From: Verrucomicrobiaceae bacterium
GTDB lineage: Bacteria > Verrucomicrobiota > Verrucomicrobiia > Verrucomicrobiales > Verrucomicrobiaceae
Reading direction: 5' to 3'
NCBI GenBank assembly: GCA_016713245.1
Contig: JADJPM010000004.1
Span: forward strand, 1,054,001 to 1,118,000
DNA: 64,000 bases
Shown: in pieces, positions 19,125 through 27,968 of the stretch
How the letters are laid out: the number at the start of each line of letters is the position of its first letter
How positions within the stretch are numbered: the first letter of the stretch is position 1
Made by a program: the position numbers and the translations under genes
The notes under the pieces: model-generated
The model's database searches: none
Told to the model about the DNA's origin: nothing
The model's input: the letters and a program-made list of their open reading frames with translations, nothing else

Positions 19125-19148
19125 GATGTGGAGCGGGGAAGGGGGCGG

Positions 19149-19742
19149 TTATTTCGCCGCCGTGTCTTTGGTCTGGCGGTCGATCTCCGCCTTGATGGTG
19201 GCGGCGTCTTCGTAGCGCTCTTCTTTCACGGCCAAGTCCAGCTCGGCGCGGAGTTTATTGATGTCCGGCGGCAAAGGAGCGGGCGTGTCCTCTTTGAGGG
19301 CGATGGCCGGGGTGGTGATCGTGGAGGTGGTCACCGGGGCGGGTGCCGGTGCCGGGACACTGCTGCGGCGTGGTTTGGGCGGTGGCGCGGTGCTGATGAT
19401 GGCGCTGGGGCGCTTTCCCACATGACGCGTGCCTTTGTGCATGCCACGGAGCAGGCCTTCAATGCCATCACGGAAGGTGTCGTAGCATTCCGGGCAGCCC
19501 ATACGGCCGATTTTTTTCAACTGGGCCGCCGTGAAGCCGCAGGAAGCGCAGGCGAGATCCGGCGAGGTCTCCACGGCACGCGGAGCCGCGCCCACAAAGG
19601 CCTCTGCCAGCCCGAAGCCGGTTTCTTCCGTCACACCTTTGGCCTTCGAGCAGCCTTCGCACAGGTTCACCGTGGTCATTTGACCGTTGATGATCTGGGT
19701 GAGGAACACTGTGGCCTCCGCTTCGCAAACGTCGCATTTCAT
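19149..19742 (-). CDS. mcsA: McsA-like activator of McsB (zinc fingers plus UVR motif)
   Basis: 197 residues. Two treble-clef-like zinc sites are visible: CDVC with CEGC (residues 3-31), and CASC with CPEC (about residues 65-86). A Pro/Ala-rich linker (about 108-150) and a UVR (UvrB/UvrC) motif, INKLRAELDLAVKEERYEDAA, end the protein. This is the McsA architecture; in Bacillus and Staphylococcus McsA binds and stimulates McsB. The Pro-rich linker is longer than I would expect. The gene sits between the HAD gene and mcsB, both close. Confidence 0.92.
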   Translation of the reverse strand: MKCDVCEAEATVFLTQIINGQMTTVNLCEGCSKAKGVTEETGFGLAEAFVGAAPRAVETSPDLACASCGFTAAQLKKIGRMGCPECYDTFRDGIEGLLRGMHKGTRHVGKRPSAIISTAPPPKPRRSSVPAPAPAPVTTSTITTPAIALKEDTPAPLPPDINKLRAELDLAVKEERYEDAATIKAEIDRQTKDTAAK

Positions 19743-19779
19743 GGGTTTGAAGGACCGTTAGGACGGGGAAGGGGAGGCG

Positions 19780-20394
19780 TCAACCAATGCCCTGTTCCGT
19801 CCGCCATTCCGTCAAAGCCGCCTCGAATTCCGGGTGCTTCGCAAAGCTGTAGTGAAATGTCCGAAAACCCAGCCGAGCGGCCGTTTCGATGTTAGGCAGA
19901 AGGTCATCGACGTAGAACGTCCGGGCCGGTTCGAGGCCGAATTTCTCGATCGTGTGCTGGAAAATGGCCTCACCGGGCTTCGAGCACTTCGCCTCGTGCG
20001 AATACACGCCGTCCGCGAACGGCTCAAAGATGCCATAGGTGCGCCAGAAGTAGTCTTTGTGCAGTCCGCTCGTGTTGGAGAGCAGGTACATCGGCACCTT
20101 GCCTGCGAGCGTGCCCAGCGAGGCCTTCATCGGCAGGTTCTCCGTGAAAATCTCGCACCAGATGGTGATGAACTCCTCCGTCGTGCCGGTGAAACCCGTG
20201 AGCCGGATGCCCTCACGCACGAACTCCTCATCGTCGATGCGACCGTCTTCATAAGGGCCTTTGATGCCGTCAAACAAGGTCAGCACCGTCTCCGCCGGAT
20301 GCGGGCACTTCTTCGCCAACCGCCGGGCGGCAGGCGCGAAATCAAAATCGATGAGGACCTTTCCAACGTCAGAAACAAAAGCGGGGGCGGACAT
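19780..20394 (-). CDS. HAD-superfamily hydrolase (subfamily IA)
   Basis: 204 residues. Motif I is FVSDVGKVLIDFD, where the first Asp is the probable nucleophile. Motif II is MYLLSNTSGLH, with the S/T following hydrophobic residues. The motif III lysine is in SHEAKCSKPG, and motif IV is FYVDDLLPNIETA. The helical cap lies between motifs I and II. It is a cytosolic phosphatase or dehalogenase-like enzyme of unknown substrate. The gene is 37 bases upstream of mcsA, so probably the first gene of that operon. A link to phosphoarginine is possible but untested: Bacillus uses the unrelated YwlE. Confidence 0.85.
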   Translation of the reverse strand: MSAPAFVSDVGKVLIDFDFAPAARRLAKKCPHPAETVLTLFDGIKGPYEDGRIDDEEFVREGIRLTGFTGTTEEFITIWCEIFTENLPMKASLGTLAGKVPMYLLSNTSGLHKDYFWRTYGIFEPFADGVYSHEAKCSKPGEAIFQHTIEKFGLEPARTFYVDDLLPNIETAARLGFRTFHYSFAKHPEFEAALTEWRTEQGIG

Positions 20395-20434
20395 GCGGCG
20401 GCGAGAGTGGCGACATGCAACGGGAGGGCAAGCC

Positions 20435-20887
20435 TCAAATGAGTTTCAATCCTTCCAGCTTTGCCAGCTTGCAGGCCCGCTTATCAAAGCTCCAAAACGA
20501 CCTGCATTTGAGCAGCAAAGCCGAGGCCACATGCAGAATGTCATAAGTGCGGAAGCCGTGCTTCGCGGTGTAACGCAGAGAGATTTCTTCAAATAGGCGC
20601 TCAAGCTCGGTTTGCCTTACCTCCACACGTTTCATGACGATGCCATGGCGTAGATCGTCTCGGAACTGCTGCTGGCAGGAGGCGGTCAGATTCGCACAGA
20701 TGCGATTTTGTGATTCTCCGAAGCCGGTGAGCACCGCCTGTTCGAACGAATTGATGGTTTCAAGCCGCAGGAGCCAGGTGACCGGCAGGCAAGGCTGCTC
20801 ATCACGCATCCGGTTTTCTGCCACGTTGGTTTCCGGACGCTCAAGATAGAGCCGGGTGATGAAATTGGTGTCCGCGTAGATGTTCAT
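20435..20887 (-). CDS. PIN-domain VapC-like toxin
   Basis: 150 residues with the PIN nuclease fold. The start MNIYADTNF gives the first acidic metal ligand D6. A central Glu lies in LLRLETINSF, and the third acidic site is in RTYDILHVASA. Such proteins are ribonucleases that cut tRNA or other RNAs and are kept in check by the adjacent antitoxin. The start overlaps the antitoxin stop by four bases (ATGA), the usual coupling in such pairs. Confidence 0.85.
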   Translation of the reverse strand: MNIYADTNFITRLYLERPETNVAENRMRDEQPCLPVTWLLRLETINSFEQAVLTGFGESQNRICANLTASCQQQFRDDLRHGIVMKRVEVRQTELERLFEEISLRYTAKHGFRTYDILHVASALLLKCRSFWSFDKRACKLAKLEGLKLI

Positions 20888-21156
20888 TCGCCAGCGATGA
20901 GTTTATCAAGCATTTCACTCTGCAGCCGCGTCATCTTGGGCATGCCCATCGCTTTCCTTCGGGCGGCAAAGTCAGGGTATCCCGGCTTTTCGTCCTTTGG
21001 GTCCGGCTGCGGCCTGAGTTCATAGGTGCGCCCTTTTCGGCTGCGGATACGAATGATGCCCAGGCGGTCACAAGCCTCCAGAACGCGGGCGAGCTGGCGG
21101 TTCAGGTCACGAACGGTAAAATCGGGGGCGGTGGAACTGGCGGCCATGTCGGACAT
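20884..21156 (-). CDS. Antitoxin partner of the PIN toxin (Phd/AbrB-like)
   Basis: A 90-residue protein with an N-terminal DFTVRDLNRQLARVLEACDRLG helix-turn-helix-like region and an RIRSRKGRTYELRP strand resembling prevent-host-death antitoxins. The acidic/basic C-terminal tail (MPKMTRLQSEMLDKLIAGE) would wrap the toxin. The start at 21156 has AAAAGGG upstream and is preferred over 21201, which would extend into the divergent hydrolase region. The exact antitoxin family is uncertain. Confidence 0.75.
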   Translation of the reverse strand: MSDMAASSTAPDFTVRDLNRQLARVLEACDRLGIIRIRSRKGRTYELRPQPDPKDEKPGYPDFAARRKAMGMPKMTRLQSEMLDKLIAGE

Positions 21157-21267
21157 GTTGCCCTTTTGATGTCCGTCGTCAAGCCGGGCGACTGCCTTCA
21201 CCTTTTCTTCACCGCCAATTCACTCTTCGTTTCTGGCCTCGCGGGGCTTCTCAAGCAGCTTGGCGGC

Positions 21268-22251
21268 ATGAAACGCCTCCGTCGCTGGCTCTCGATACTC
21301 ACGCTGCTTATTCTTCTCGGCACCACGGGAACCGGCATGTGGCTGGGCGGCGAAGTCATCCGGCCAGCGAGGCGATCTCTCCAAGCGCATCATCGGGAGG
21401 TGCTCGCTCAACCGGAGGCATATGGCATGCGATTGAAGCCGTTCATTGCCTCCGATGGCACGCCGGTGGTGGTTTGCGAGCCTTCAGGCACACCGGGAAA
21501 GCGAGGTCGTCTCGTGCGGGCGCAACTCGCCGCTCGTCGGGCACCTTTGCCAGGGCTGGGCGACTGTGATCGCGTGCTGGTGCTCGTGCATGGACGCCGC
21601 ATGCGAAAGGAAGACATGCTCTTCGTGGCGGAGCGATTCTGTGCGGCCGGTTTTCGCTGCATCATTCCTGATCTTCCCGGCCATGGCGATCATCCGGCCG
21701 AAGTGGCTGGTTATGGCATCACGGAGAGTTCGCTGCCTGCTAAGGTCGCCCGTGAGGCAGCGGCGAAGTTTGGCTTCAGCCTCGAAAACGCCTCGCTGCT
21801 CGGCATTTCAATGGGCGGAGCCATCGCCATGCGTGCGGCCACGCTACCGGATGCGCCGTGGAAGGCACTCGTGCTTCTTTGCACCTTCGATGACCTCGCC
21901 TCGGTGGTCGAGACGCAGGCTGAAAGGCTCGCGGGACCGGTTTTCGGGCCGTTGCTGGCTTTCGGAGCCGAAACACGCTTCGCCCTCGAAACTGGCCAAA
22001 TGCCTTCCGCAGCCAATTCGAAGCTTTTGGCACCTCAGGTGAGCTGTCCGGTGCTCATCGCCCATGGCACGGCTGATTCCTTCATTCCACCGGAGTGCGG
22101 TCAGCGGCTTCACGAAGCTCTGACCGCAGCCAAAAGCCGTCGCTGGGTGCCTGTGCCAGGCGCAGGCCATGCCACCATCTTCACGACGGACTTTCCGCTT
22201 TTTGCTACGCTCTCGGAATGGCTGCTGCGAGAGATGCCGCGAGCACGCTGA
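21268..22251 (+). CDS. Alpha/beta hydrolase, N-terminally membrane-anchored
   Basis: 327 residues. A single hydrophobic helix near the N-terminus (WLSILTLLILLGTTGTGMWL) precedes an alpha/beta hydrolase domain with oxyanion-loop VLVLVHGRR. The nucleophile elbow is GISMGG, the acid is probably in AHGTADSF, and the catalytic His is in PGAGHATIF. It is an esterase or lipase of unknown substrate. I choose the ATG at 21268 (MKRLRRW), giving a normal signal-anchor. The frame upstream overlaps the antitoxin promoter region. Confidence 0.85.
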   Translation: MKRLRRWLSILTLLILLGTTGTGMWLGGEVIRPARRSLQAHHREVLAQPEAYGMRLKPFIASDGTPVVVCEPSGTPGKRGRLVRAQLAARRAPLPGLGDCDRVLVLVHGRRMRKEDMLFVAERFCAAGFRCIIPDLPGHGDHPAEVAGYGITESSLPAKVAREAAAKFGFSLENASLLGISMGGAIAMRAATLPDAPWKALVLLCTFDDLASVVETQAERLAGPVFGPLLAFGAETRFALETGQMPSAANSKLLAPQVSCPVLIAHGTADSFIPPECGQRLHEALTAAKSRRWVPVPGAGHATIFTTDFPLFATLSEWLLREMPRAR

Positions 22252-22340
22252 GCGCAAGAATCGCAGGGCTGAGGGCAAATATTTTCCGGCCAAGGTTTTG
22301 TCACGCGCCGGATTCTCGCCACAGATGGGCCGCCTCCCAC

Positions 22341-23249
22341 ATGCGCACGCTCAACACGATCCTCGATTACCTTCTCTGGCCCCTGCTCATCATCGCGGCG
22401 CTGATTCCCACCAGCATTGGCATTAGCGCAGGGCAGGGCAAGCTGGCCTTCAATCTCACCTACTTCAGCTTTGCGGCTGTACTTTTCATTCTCGAGCGTG
22501 TCCGTCCACATGAGCGTGAGTGGTTAAAGAATGACGGCCAGATGGTGCCTGACTTGGCGCACACGGTCTTTACCAAAACCTTCGTGCAGCTTGTCATCAT
22601 GATGCTGGCTTATTATGGCCTGGTCAGCACGGTGGGTGGAGATCAGGGGAAGGGTTTCTGGCCGAATCACTGGCCCATGTGGGGGCAGGTCGTGCTGGCA
22701 TTGGTGATCGCCGAGTTCGGTCTCTACTGGGCGCATCGTGTGGCACACACCTGGATGCCGCTGTGGCATTTTCATGCCGTGCATCACAGTGTCAAAAAGC
22801 TCTGGTTTTTCAACACCGGACGCTTTCACATCATCGACACGCTCAAGAGCATGATCTTTAGCGGACCGCTGCTCTGGCTGGCTGGCACGCCGAATGATGT
22901 CGTGCAGTATTTCGGGGCTATCACGGCCTACATCGGCTTCCTCACGCACTGCAACATCCAGATGAAATTCGGCTGGCTGAACTATGTCTTCAACACGCCC
23001 GAGCTTCATCGCTGGCATCACAGCACCGACCTCCGCGAGGGCGATAAAAACTACGGCGAGAACCTCATGCTCTGGGACCTCATCTTTCGCTCCTTTTACA
23101 ACGATCCCACGCGGCATCGTCCCGACATCATCGGCATCAAATCCGCCATGCCGAAGACCTTCCTCGCCCAGCTCGCCATGCCCTTTCGTTGGCACAACTA
23201 TCAGGATCGCTACAAGGCAGGCGAGGTGGATAAGGGCACGCTGCTGTGA
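22341..23249 (+). CDS. Sterol desaturase / fatty acid hydroxylase family protein
   Basis: 302 residues with several membrane helices and the di-iron histidine clusters of the superfamily: HRVAH, HAVHH, and HRWHH with an upstream HCN site. The family inserts hydroxyl groups or double bonds into lipids or carotenoids at the membrane. The ATG at 22341 (MRTLNTILDYLLWP) starts directly before the first helix. It follows the hydrolase by 89 bases. Confidence 0.9.
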   Translation: MRTLNTILDYLLWPLLIIAALIPTSIGISAGQGKLAFNLTYFSFAAVLFILERVRPHEREWLKNDGQMVPDLAHTVFTKTFVQLVIMMLAYYGLVSTVGGDQGKGFWPNHWPMWGQVVLALVIAEFGLYWAHRVAHTWMPLWHFHAVHHSVKKLWFFNTGRFHIIDTLKSMIFSGPLLWLAGTPNDVVQYFGAITAYIGFLTHCNIQMKFGWLNYVFNTPELHRWHHSTDLREGDKNYGENLMLWDLIFRSFYNDPTRHRPDIIGIKSAMPKTFLAQLAMPFRWHNYQDRYKAGEVDKGTLL

Positions 23250-23276
23250 GACTCGGGATCTTTTCCCATGAACAAA

Positions 23277-23305
23277 TCACCTGCGCTCGCAATCAGAGCA
23301 GGTGA
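23277..23305. other. Perfect 8-bp hairpin in the leader of the LOG gene
   Basis: TCACCTGC (23277-23284) and GCAGGTGA (23298-23305) are separated by 13 bases and followed by no T-run. It lies 13 bases before the LOG start codon and could be a weak terminator of the upstream gene or a translational element. Function is unproven. Confidence 0.35.
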
Positions 23306-23317
23306 AACTCCCCGACC

Positions 23318-24169
23318 ATGAAATCTCCCGACTTACGCGACCGCGAGGAAGAGCCATCCACCTCGCTCACCGGCACCACTGTGACTCCGGCCACTCCCAA
23401 GGAAGTGCATGATGACGAAGCCTTTACCTCACAGCTCGTGGACCGCGTGCTGCTGCGCGGGCCAAACCCACGCCGCCGTGAGTTCTCGCTGCTCATGGGC
23501 GTCGTTCGCGACTTCCTGAAAGGCTTTCGCACTCTGCATTTCGTCGGCCCTTGCGTCACCGTTTTCGGTTCCGCCCGTTTCGATGAGAATCACAAATACT
23601 ACCGCCTCGCCCGCGAGGTGGGAGCGGCCATCTCCAAGATGGGCTTCACCGTGCTCACCGGCGGCGGTCCGGGCATCATGGAGGCCGCCAACCGCGGCGC
23701 GAAGGATGTGCAAGGCCGCAGCGTGGGGCTCAATATCAAGCTTCCCTTCGAGCAGCATCACAACCCCTACCTCGACCGCTCGGTCACGTTAGACTACTTT
23801 TTCGTCCGCAAGACGCTGCTCATCAAATACAGCTACGGCTTCATCATCATGCCCGGCGGCTTTGGCACGCTGGACGAGATGTTTGAGGCGCTCACACTCA
23901 TCCAGACGAAGAAGATCCGGAACTTCCCGATCGTCGTCATGGGCTCCGAGTTCTGGGGAGAGATGCGGAAGTTCATCGATGCGATGCTCGCCGGCGGCAC
24001 CATCAGCCCCGAGGACCTCGATTTGATCAAATGGACGGATTCCATCGATGAAGCCATGGCTCACCTGCAAGAGCACGCGGTGAAGCAATTCGGCCTGCGT
24101 CTGGCTCGCGGTGTGCCGCATGGCTCCAAACTGCTCGGCGAGCGTGATCTGGCCGCGCCGCAGCGTTGA
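23318..24169 (+). CDS. LOG-family nucleotide hydrolase (TIGR00730)
   Basis: 283 residues. The Rossmann-like lysine-decarboxylase-like fold carries GGGPGIMEAANRGA and PGGFGTLDEMFEALT, the nucleotide-binding and catalytic signatures of LOG (lonely-guy) proteins. These release the base from nucleoside 5'-monophosphates. An N-terminal extension of about 60 polar residues precedes the core. The gene is followed after 38 bases by an alpha/beta hydrolase in the same direction. Confidence 0.9.
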   Translation: MKSPDLRDREEEPSTSLTGTTVTPATPKEVHDDEAFTSQLVDRVLLRGPNPRRREFSLLMGVVRDFLKGFRTLHFVGPCVTVFGSARFDENHKYYRLAREVGAAISKMGFTVLTGGGPGIMEAANRGAKDVQGRSVGLNIKLPFEQHHNPYLDRSVTLDYFFVRKTLLIKYSYGFIIMPGGFGTLDEMFEALTLIQTKKIRNFPIVVMGSEFWGEMRKFIDAMLAGGTISPEDLDLIKWTDSIDEAMAHLQEHAVKQFGLRLARGVPHGSKLLGERDLAAPQR

Positions 24170-24207
24170 CAAGCGCCTCTGCGGCTCCTTTCTCCCGGCT
24201 CACGCGC

Positions 24208-25134
24208 ATGGATCATGTCATCACGCTCTCCAACGGTCTTCGGCTCGGCTATGCCGAGTATGGGGACCCGCGTGGCGAGGTGGCGTTTTACTTCCACGGC
24301 TGGCCTTCGTCGCGTCTTCAAGGAAGCCTCTTTGATGATCTGGCGAAGAAACATGGCATGCGCCTTATCTGTCCGGATCGTCCCGGCATCGGTTTGTCTG
24401 ATCCACAGCCCGGACGCACCTTGGAGGACTGGCAGCAGACGCTCACCGAGCTCGCCGCGCATGTCGGCGCGGATAACTGGCACGTCATCGCCTGGTCCGG
24501 CGGAGGACCGTATGTGCTCGCTACGGCATTGCTGATGCCGAAACGCCTTCTTTCCGCCTCCATCATCTGCGGAGCACCGCCGCTGAAGTTCCTTGGAGAT
24601 CGCGAGATGTTCTGGATCTACCGCCTGCTTATCCAGCTCCGCAAACTGCTACCCACCGTGCTCGCTGGGATTTTGAAGCTCGGCGCTGTCATCGCCAGGA
24701 TGAAGCCCGGCTGCCTGATGCATCGGCTTTTGCTCAAAATGCTCGGTGCGGAAGATCGCCGGGTTTTGAGTGATCCGAAGGTCTTCAAGGTCGTCTGCGA
24801 GGCCACGCTCGGTGCTCTCGAACGCCCAGCTGCCGATGTCATCGCCGACGCGGACATCTATCTCAGTGAATGGGGTTTCGAGGTCAGCCGAATCACCGTG
24901 CCGATTCACTTTTGGCATGGCAAACAAGACCGGAACATCGACTGGACCTACACCCAGCGTCTTGCCTCCCTCATCCCGCATGCCACCGCCCATCTCTCCG
25001 AGCATGATGGGCACTATTCGCTGCCCGTGACTCATGCCGAGCGCATCATCACCACGGCGATGCAAAAGAGCCCGCCGCCCGATGAAAGGCCCGGCGGTCT
25101 CATGACGAACATCCTGCACACCTTGAAACGCTGA
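24208..25134 (+). CDS. Alpha/beta hydrolase
   Basis: 308 residues, cytosolic. FYFHGWPSSR is the oxyanion loop and IAWSGGGP the nucleophile elbow (Ser in A-W-S-G-G). FWHGKQDRN carries the acid, and SEHDGHYS the catalytic His. The start at 24208 (MDHVITLSNGLRLGY) fits the strand-1 pattern of the family. The stop and the next start share one base (TGATG), so it is co-translated with the ThiF-like gene. Confidence 0.85.
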   Translation: MDHVITLSNGLRLGYAEYGDPRGEVAFYFHGWPSSRLQGSLFDDLAKKHGMRLICPDRPGIGLSDPQPGRTLEDWQQTLTELAAHVGADNWHVIAWSGGGPYVLATALLMPKRLLSASIICGAPPLKFLGDREMFWIYRLLIQLRKLLPTVLAGILKLGAVIARMKPGCLMHRLLLKMLGAEDRRVLSDPKVFKVVCEATLGALERPAADVIADADIYLSEWGFEVSRITVPIHFWHGKQDRNIDWTYTQRLASLIPHATAHLSEHDGHYSLPVTHAERIITTAMQKSPPPDERPGGLMTNILHTLKR

Positions 25135-25874
25135 TGTCCCTCACCGCTGAAGAACGCGCCATCTACGAATGGCAGATGTGGGTGCCCGGCATGGGCGAGG
25201 AAGGCCAGCTCAAGCTCAAGAACGCCAGTGTGCTTGTCTCGCGTGTCGGTGGCCTCGGCGGACTCGTGGCACTCGAACTCGCCGCCGCCGGTATCGGCAA
25301 GCTCGTGCTTGCCCACGGCGGTGTTTTGCAGCCCTCCGACCTCAACCGCCAGCTCCTGCAAACCCACGATCACCTCGGCAAACTCCGCATCGACTCCATC
25401 GTGCGCCGTTTGAAGGACATCAATCCACGTTGTGAGATCATCGGTGTGCCTGAAAACGCCAGCGAAGCCAATGCCAATGCCCTCGTGGCTCAAGCCGACA
25501 TCGTCGTCGATGCCGCGCCGATGTTTCAGGAACGTCTCGCCTTGAACGCTGCGGCCTTTCGTGCAGGCAAACCGATGGTCGAATGCGCGATGCACACCCT
25601 GGAGGCCAGCGTCACCACCTTCGTGCCAGGTAAAACCGGCTGTCTCGCCTGCTACATCCCCGAAGTGCCGCCGACGTGGAAACGCCAGTTCCCCGTTTTC
25701 GGCGCCGTCTCCGGCACCGCCGCCTGCATCGGCGCGATGGAGGTCATCAAGCTCATCACCGGCATCGGCACCACGCTGCAAGGCGAACTGCTCTCGATGA
25801 ACCTCGACACCATGCAATTCCGCAAAGTCCGCCTGCCAAAGCGGGCGGACTGTGCAGTGTGTGGCGCTCGTTAA
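25134..25874 (+). CDS. ThiF/MoeB/HesA-like E1 adenylyltransferase family protein
   Basis: 246 residues. The nucleotide loop is VGGLGG. The conserved SDLNRQLL arginine-finger region is present, as are two zinc pairs (CLAC and CAVC). The canonical Asp of the TDN motif, which binds Mg-ATP in MoeB and ThiF, is absent: the equivalent segment reads VVDAAPMFQER. The first acidic residue of the DxDxV loop is also replaced (AHGGVLQPSDLN). This looks like a divergent subfamily rather than a damaged gene, since all else is intact. No ThiS/MoaD-like partner is nearby. It is coupled by one base to the preceding hydrolase. Confidence 0.83.
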   Translation: MSLTAEERAIYEWQMWVPGMGEEGQLKLKNASVLVSRVGGLGGLVALELAAAGIGKLVLAHGGVLQPSDLNRQLLQTHDHLGKLRIDSIVRRLKDINPRCEIIGVPENASEANANALVAQADIVVDAAPMFQERLALNAAAFRAGKPMVECAMHTLEASVTTFVPGKTGCLACYIPEVPPTWKRQFPVFGAVSGTAACIGAMEVIKLITGIGTTLQGELLSMNLDTMQFRKVRLPKRADCAVCGAR

Positions 25875-27803
25875 CTACACTTGGATGCCGCTCGCGATCA
25901 CCGCGTCCGGCTTTTCGCTGCCCATCTTGATGGTGTACCTGCCCGGCGCATACACGCGCGGTTTGAAGCTCGGGCCTTGGGTGCGCACGGTGTACAAAAT
26001 TTCGCCAGTTGCCTCTGCAATGACCTGCACGACGGCATTCGGCACACCTTCGAAATTCTGCTGCGGCAGATACGCGTGGACCTTGCGGCCGTCGTTGGCG
26101 TCTTGATCGATGGTGATCGGCCAACCGGGAAACTGCGCTTTATCGCCATCGGCGACCTTTGAGAAGCGCGGCCAGCATTCGAAGGTGATTTTGCGCGTCG
26201 TTTTGTCGAAGCGGATGAGACCGTAGCCATCGGCGCGTTGTTTCTCGTCCTGGATGTCCTCGGGGTTTGCGTAGGCGAGCATGCTGATCGGGTTGCCGAG
26301 GCCGTCCTTGAAGTCGCCGGTCCAGGGCAGCGGGCTGTTTGGCACGGGATTTGGGCCGGGCTTTTCATCCAGCGGATGCCACCAGCGACCGTAGATCGTG
26401 TTCACCAGCGCCGGACTGGTGAAACTGTAAGGCGCGTCGCCAAATTCGTCGATGCCATGCTTCACGACGACGGCAAGATGCTGATCACCGCAGAGATGCG
26501 GAGCCCAGGCGCGGCGAATCTCCACCAGCGCCCGATTTCGGCCTGCTTGTGGCCATCCATTGCAATCGAGATCGGCGAGCAGACGCTGATCGCGGCCGCC
26601 GTGCATGTGAACCGCTCCGCAGAAGGCGGTGGCCGAGAGCACGCATTTGAGCTCCGCGCCGCCGCTGTAGTCCTGCGACCAGTCGTGGAGGAATTTTTCC
26701 TGTCGTTTTCCCAACAGCTCCAAACCGGGCAGATCGATGCTTTTCGGGTCATACGAGGGATCGTTGATATGATCTGGACGCGGTCCCATTTGCGGGATCG
26801 TGCCAGCGGGACCGGTTTTGAACTTCCGGTCCTCGAGGATCGCGAAGTCGATACCGCCGACGATCATCCGCGTGAAATACACGCTGATATCGCGATCCAC
26901 CGGCTTCGGGTCCCAGCCATCCGGCAGGTGCCAGCTTTGCTGCCGCTGCACCTGGTTCACATAGGCCACCGGATAACGATAGCCGCCGTCCGCATCGCCA
27001 TCGATGTGAGACTGGCCACCCGCCTCGCCCCAGAGATTGCCATGACCCACATCGTGGTCATCGGGAATGCAGACCGTTGGGCGGTCGCGGATGATGTCGC
27101 GGAATTGCAGGCCGAACTCGATCCAGCCCGCCGTGTGCTCTGTGTGGCGATAGGTCTGGTCACCGCCAAAGAACAGCACGTCCGGATCTTGCGCCCGCAG
27201 GTTCTCGATGATCTCCGTGCGCGGCCCGATGGTGCGGCTGGAGTTGCAGCTCATGTTGGCGATTATGATCTGGTTCTTCTCCACCGGATCGCGACGGATG
27301 AGGCCTTCAAACATCGCCTTCTCACCGTGGCGCACGCGGTAGGCCACGTTCTTCGAGCCATCCCAGCCCTCCACGCGGAAATGCGCGTCCCAGCCCGGAT
27401 AATGCACCTCGCCCTTCGCGACTTCCTTCCACTCGCCGTTCTCCTGCTTGAGTTCGAGCCGCGCCACACGCTCCTCGCCCGGCTTCAGCGGAAAAAGCTG
27501 CGCACTCACCTTCAGCACGCCGTTTTGCTGCGTGTAGTAGGCAAAGCACACCACTTCATCACGCGGCACATCCATCGACGGCGGCGGCGTGGCACCACCA
27601 CCAGCCTTGCCTTTGCCCTTCGCCTTCTTTTTCTCGTTCTGCGCCGCCGCAGCGGCAGCCTTCGTCCACCACTCGCCCGTCGTGAGCGATTCGAGATTCG
27701 GAAACTCCGCTCCAAACGGCTGCGGCGCGTCCACGGCGCTTGCTGAGCCGCGCACAAAGAGAAACGGAGCGATCTTGAGAAGGAGTCGGCGGGTAAAAGT
27801 CAT
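25875..27803 (-). CDS. PhoD-like alkaline phosphatase / metallophosphoesterase
   Basis: 642 residues with a twin-arginine-like leader (MTFTRRLLLKIAPFLFVRG). A Lys/Ala/Gly-rich insert (about residues 50-75) precedes a Fn3-like N-domain and the metallophosphatase core. Core motifs include FFGGDQTY, PDDHDVGHGN and the His-containing HLCGDQHLAVVV. PhoD-type enzymes are exported, calcium/iron-dependent phosphodiesterases or phosphatases. The stop touches the ThiF-like gene (convergent). A 165-base divergent gap separates it from the PQQ gene. Confidence 0.87.
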   Translation of the reverse strand: MTFTRRLLLKIAPFLFVRGSASAVDAPQPFGAEFPNLESLTTGEWWTKAAAAAAQNEKKKAKGKGKAGGGATPPPSMDVPRDEVVCFAYYTQQNGVLKVSAQLFPLKPGEERVARLELKQENGEWKEVAKGEVHYPGWDAHFRVEGWDGSKNVAYRVRHGEKAMFEGLIRRDPVEKNQIIIANMSCNSSRTIGPRTEIIENLRAQDPDVLFFGGDQTYRHTEHTAGWIEFGLQFRDIIRDRPTVCIPDDHDVGHGNLWGEAGGQSHIDGDADGGYRYPVAYVNQVQRQQSWHLPDGWDPKPVDRDISVYFTRMIVGGIDFAILEDRKFKTGPAGTIPQMGPRPDHINDPSYDPKSIDLPGLELLGKRQEKFLHDWSQDYSGGAELKCVLSATAFCGAVHMHGGRDQRLLADLDCNGWPQAGRNRALVEIRRAWAPHLCGDQHLAVVVKHGIDEFGDAPYSFTSPALVNTIYGRWWHPLDEKPGPNPVPNSPLPWTGDFKDGLGNPISMLAYANPEDIQDEKQRADGYGLIRFDKTTRKITFECWPRFSKVADGDKAQFPGWPITIDQDANDGRKVHAYLPQQNFEGVPNAVVQVIAEATGEILYTVRTQGPSFKPRVYAPGRYTIKMGSEKPDAVIASGIQV

Positions 27804-27968
27804 GGTGAGCAGCGTGCAACGGGCGGCGACCGGTGAAATTTCACGCTTTCATGATGGGGCCGCGAGGATTGGGATTGCGCGAAACCGTCGAAGTTTGATA
27901 CCTTCCGGCCTTGTCGCTCTAAGAACACCCTTTCAGCGAGCGTTTTTCCCGCGCCACACTCTCACCCT

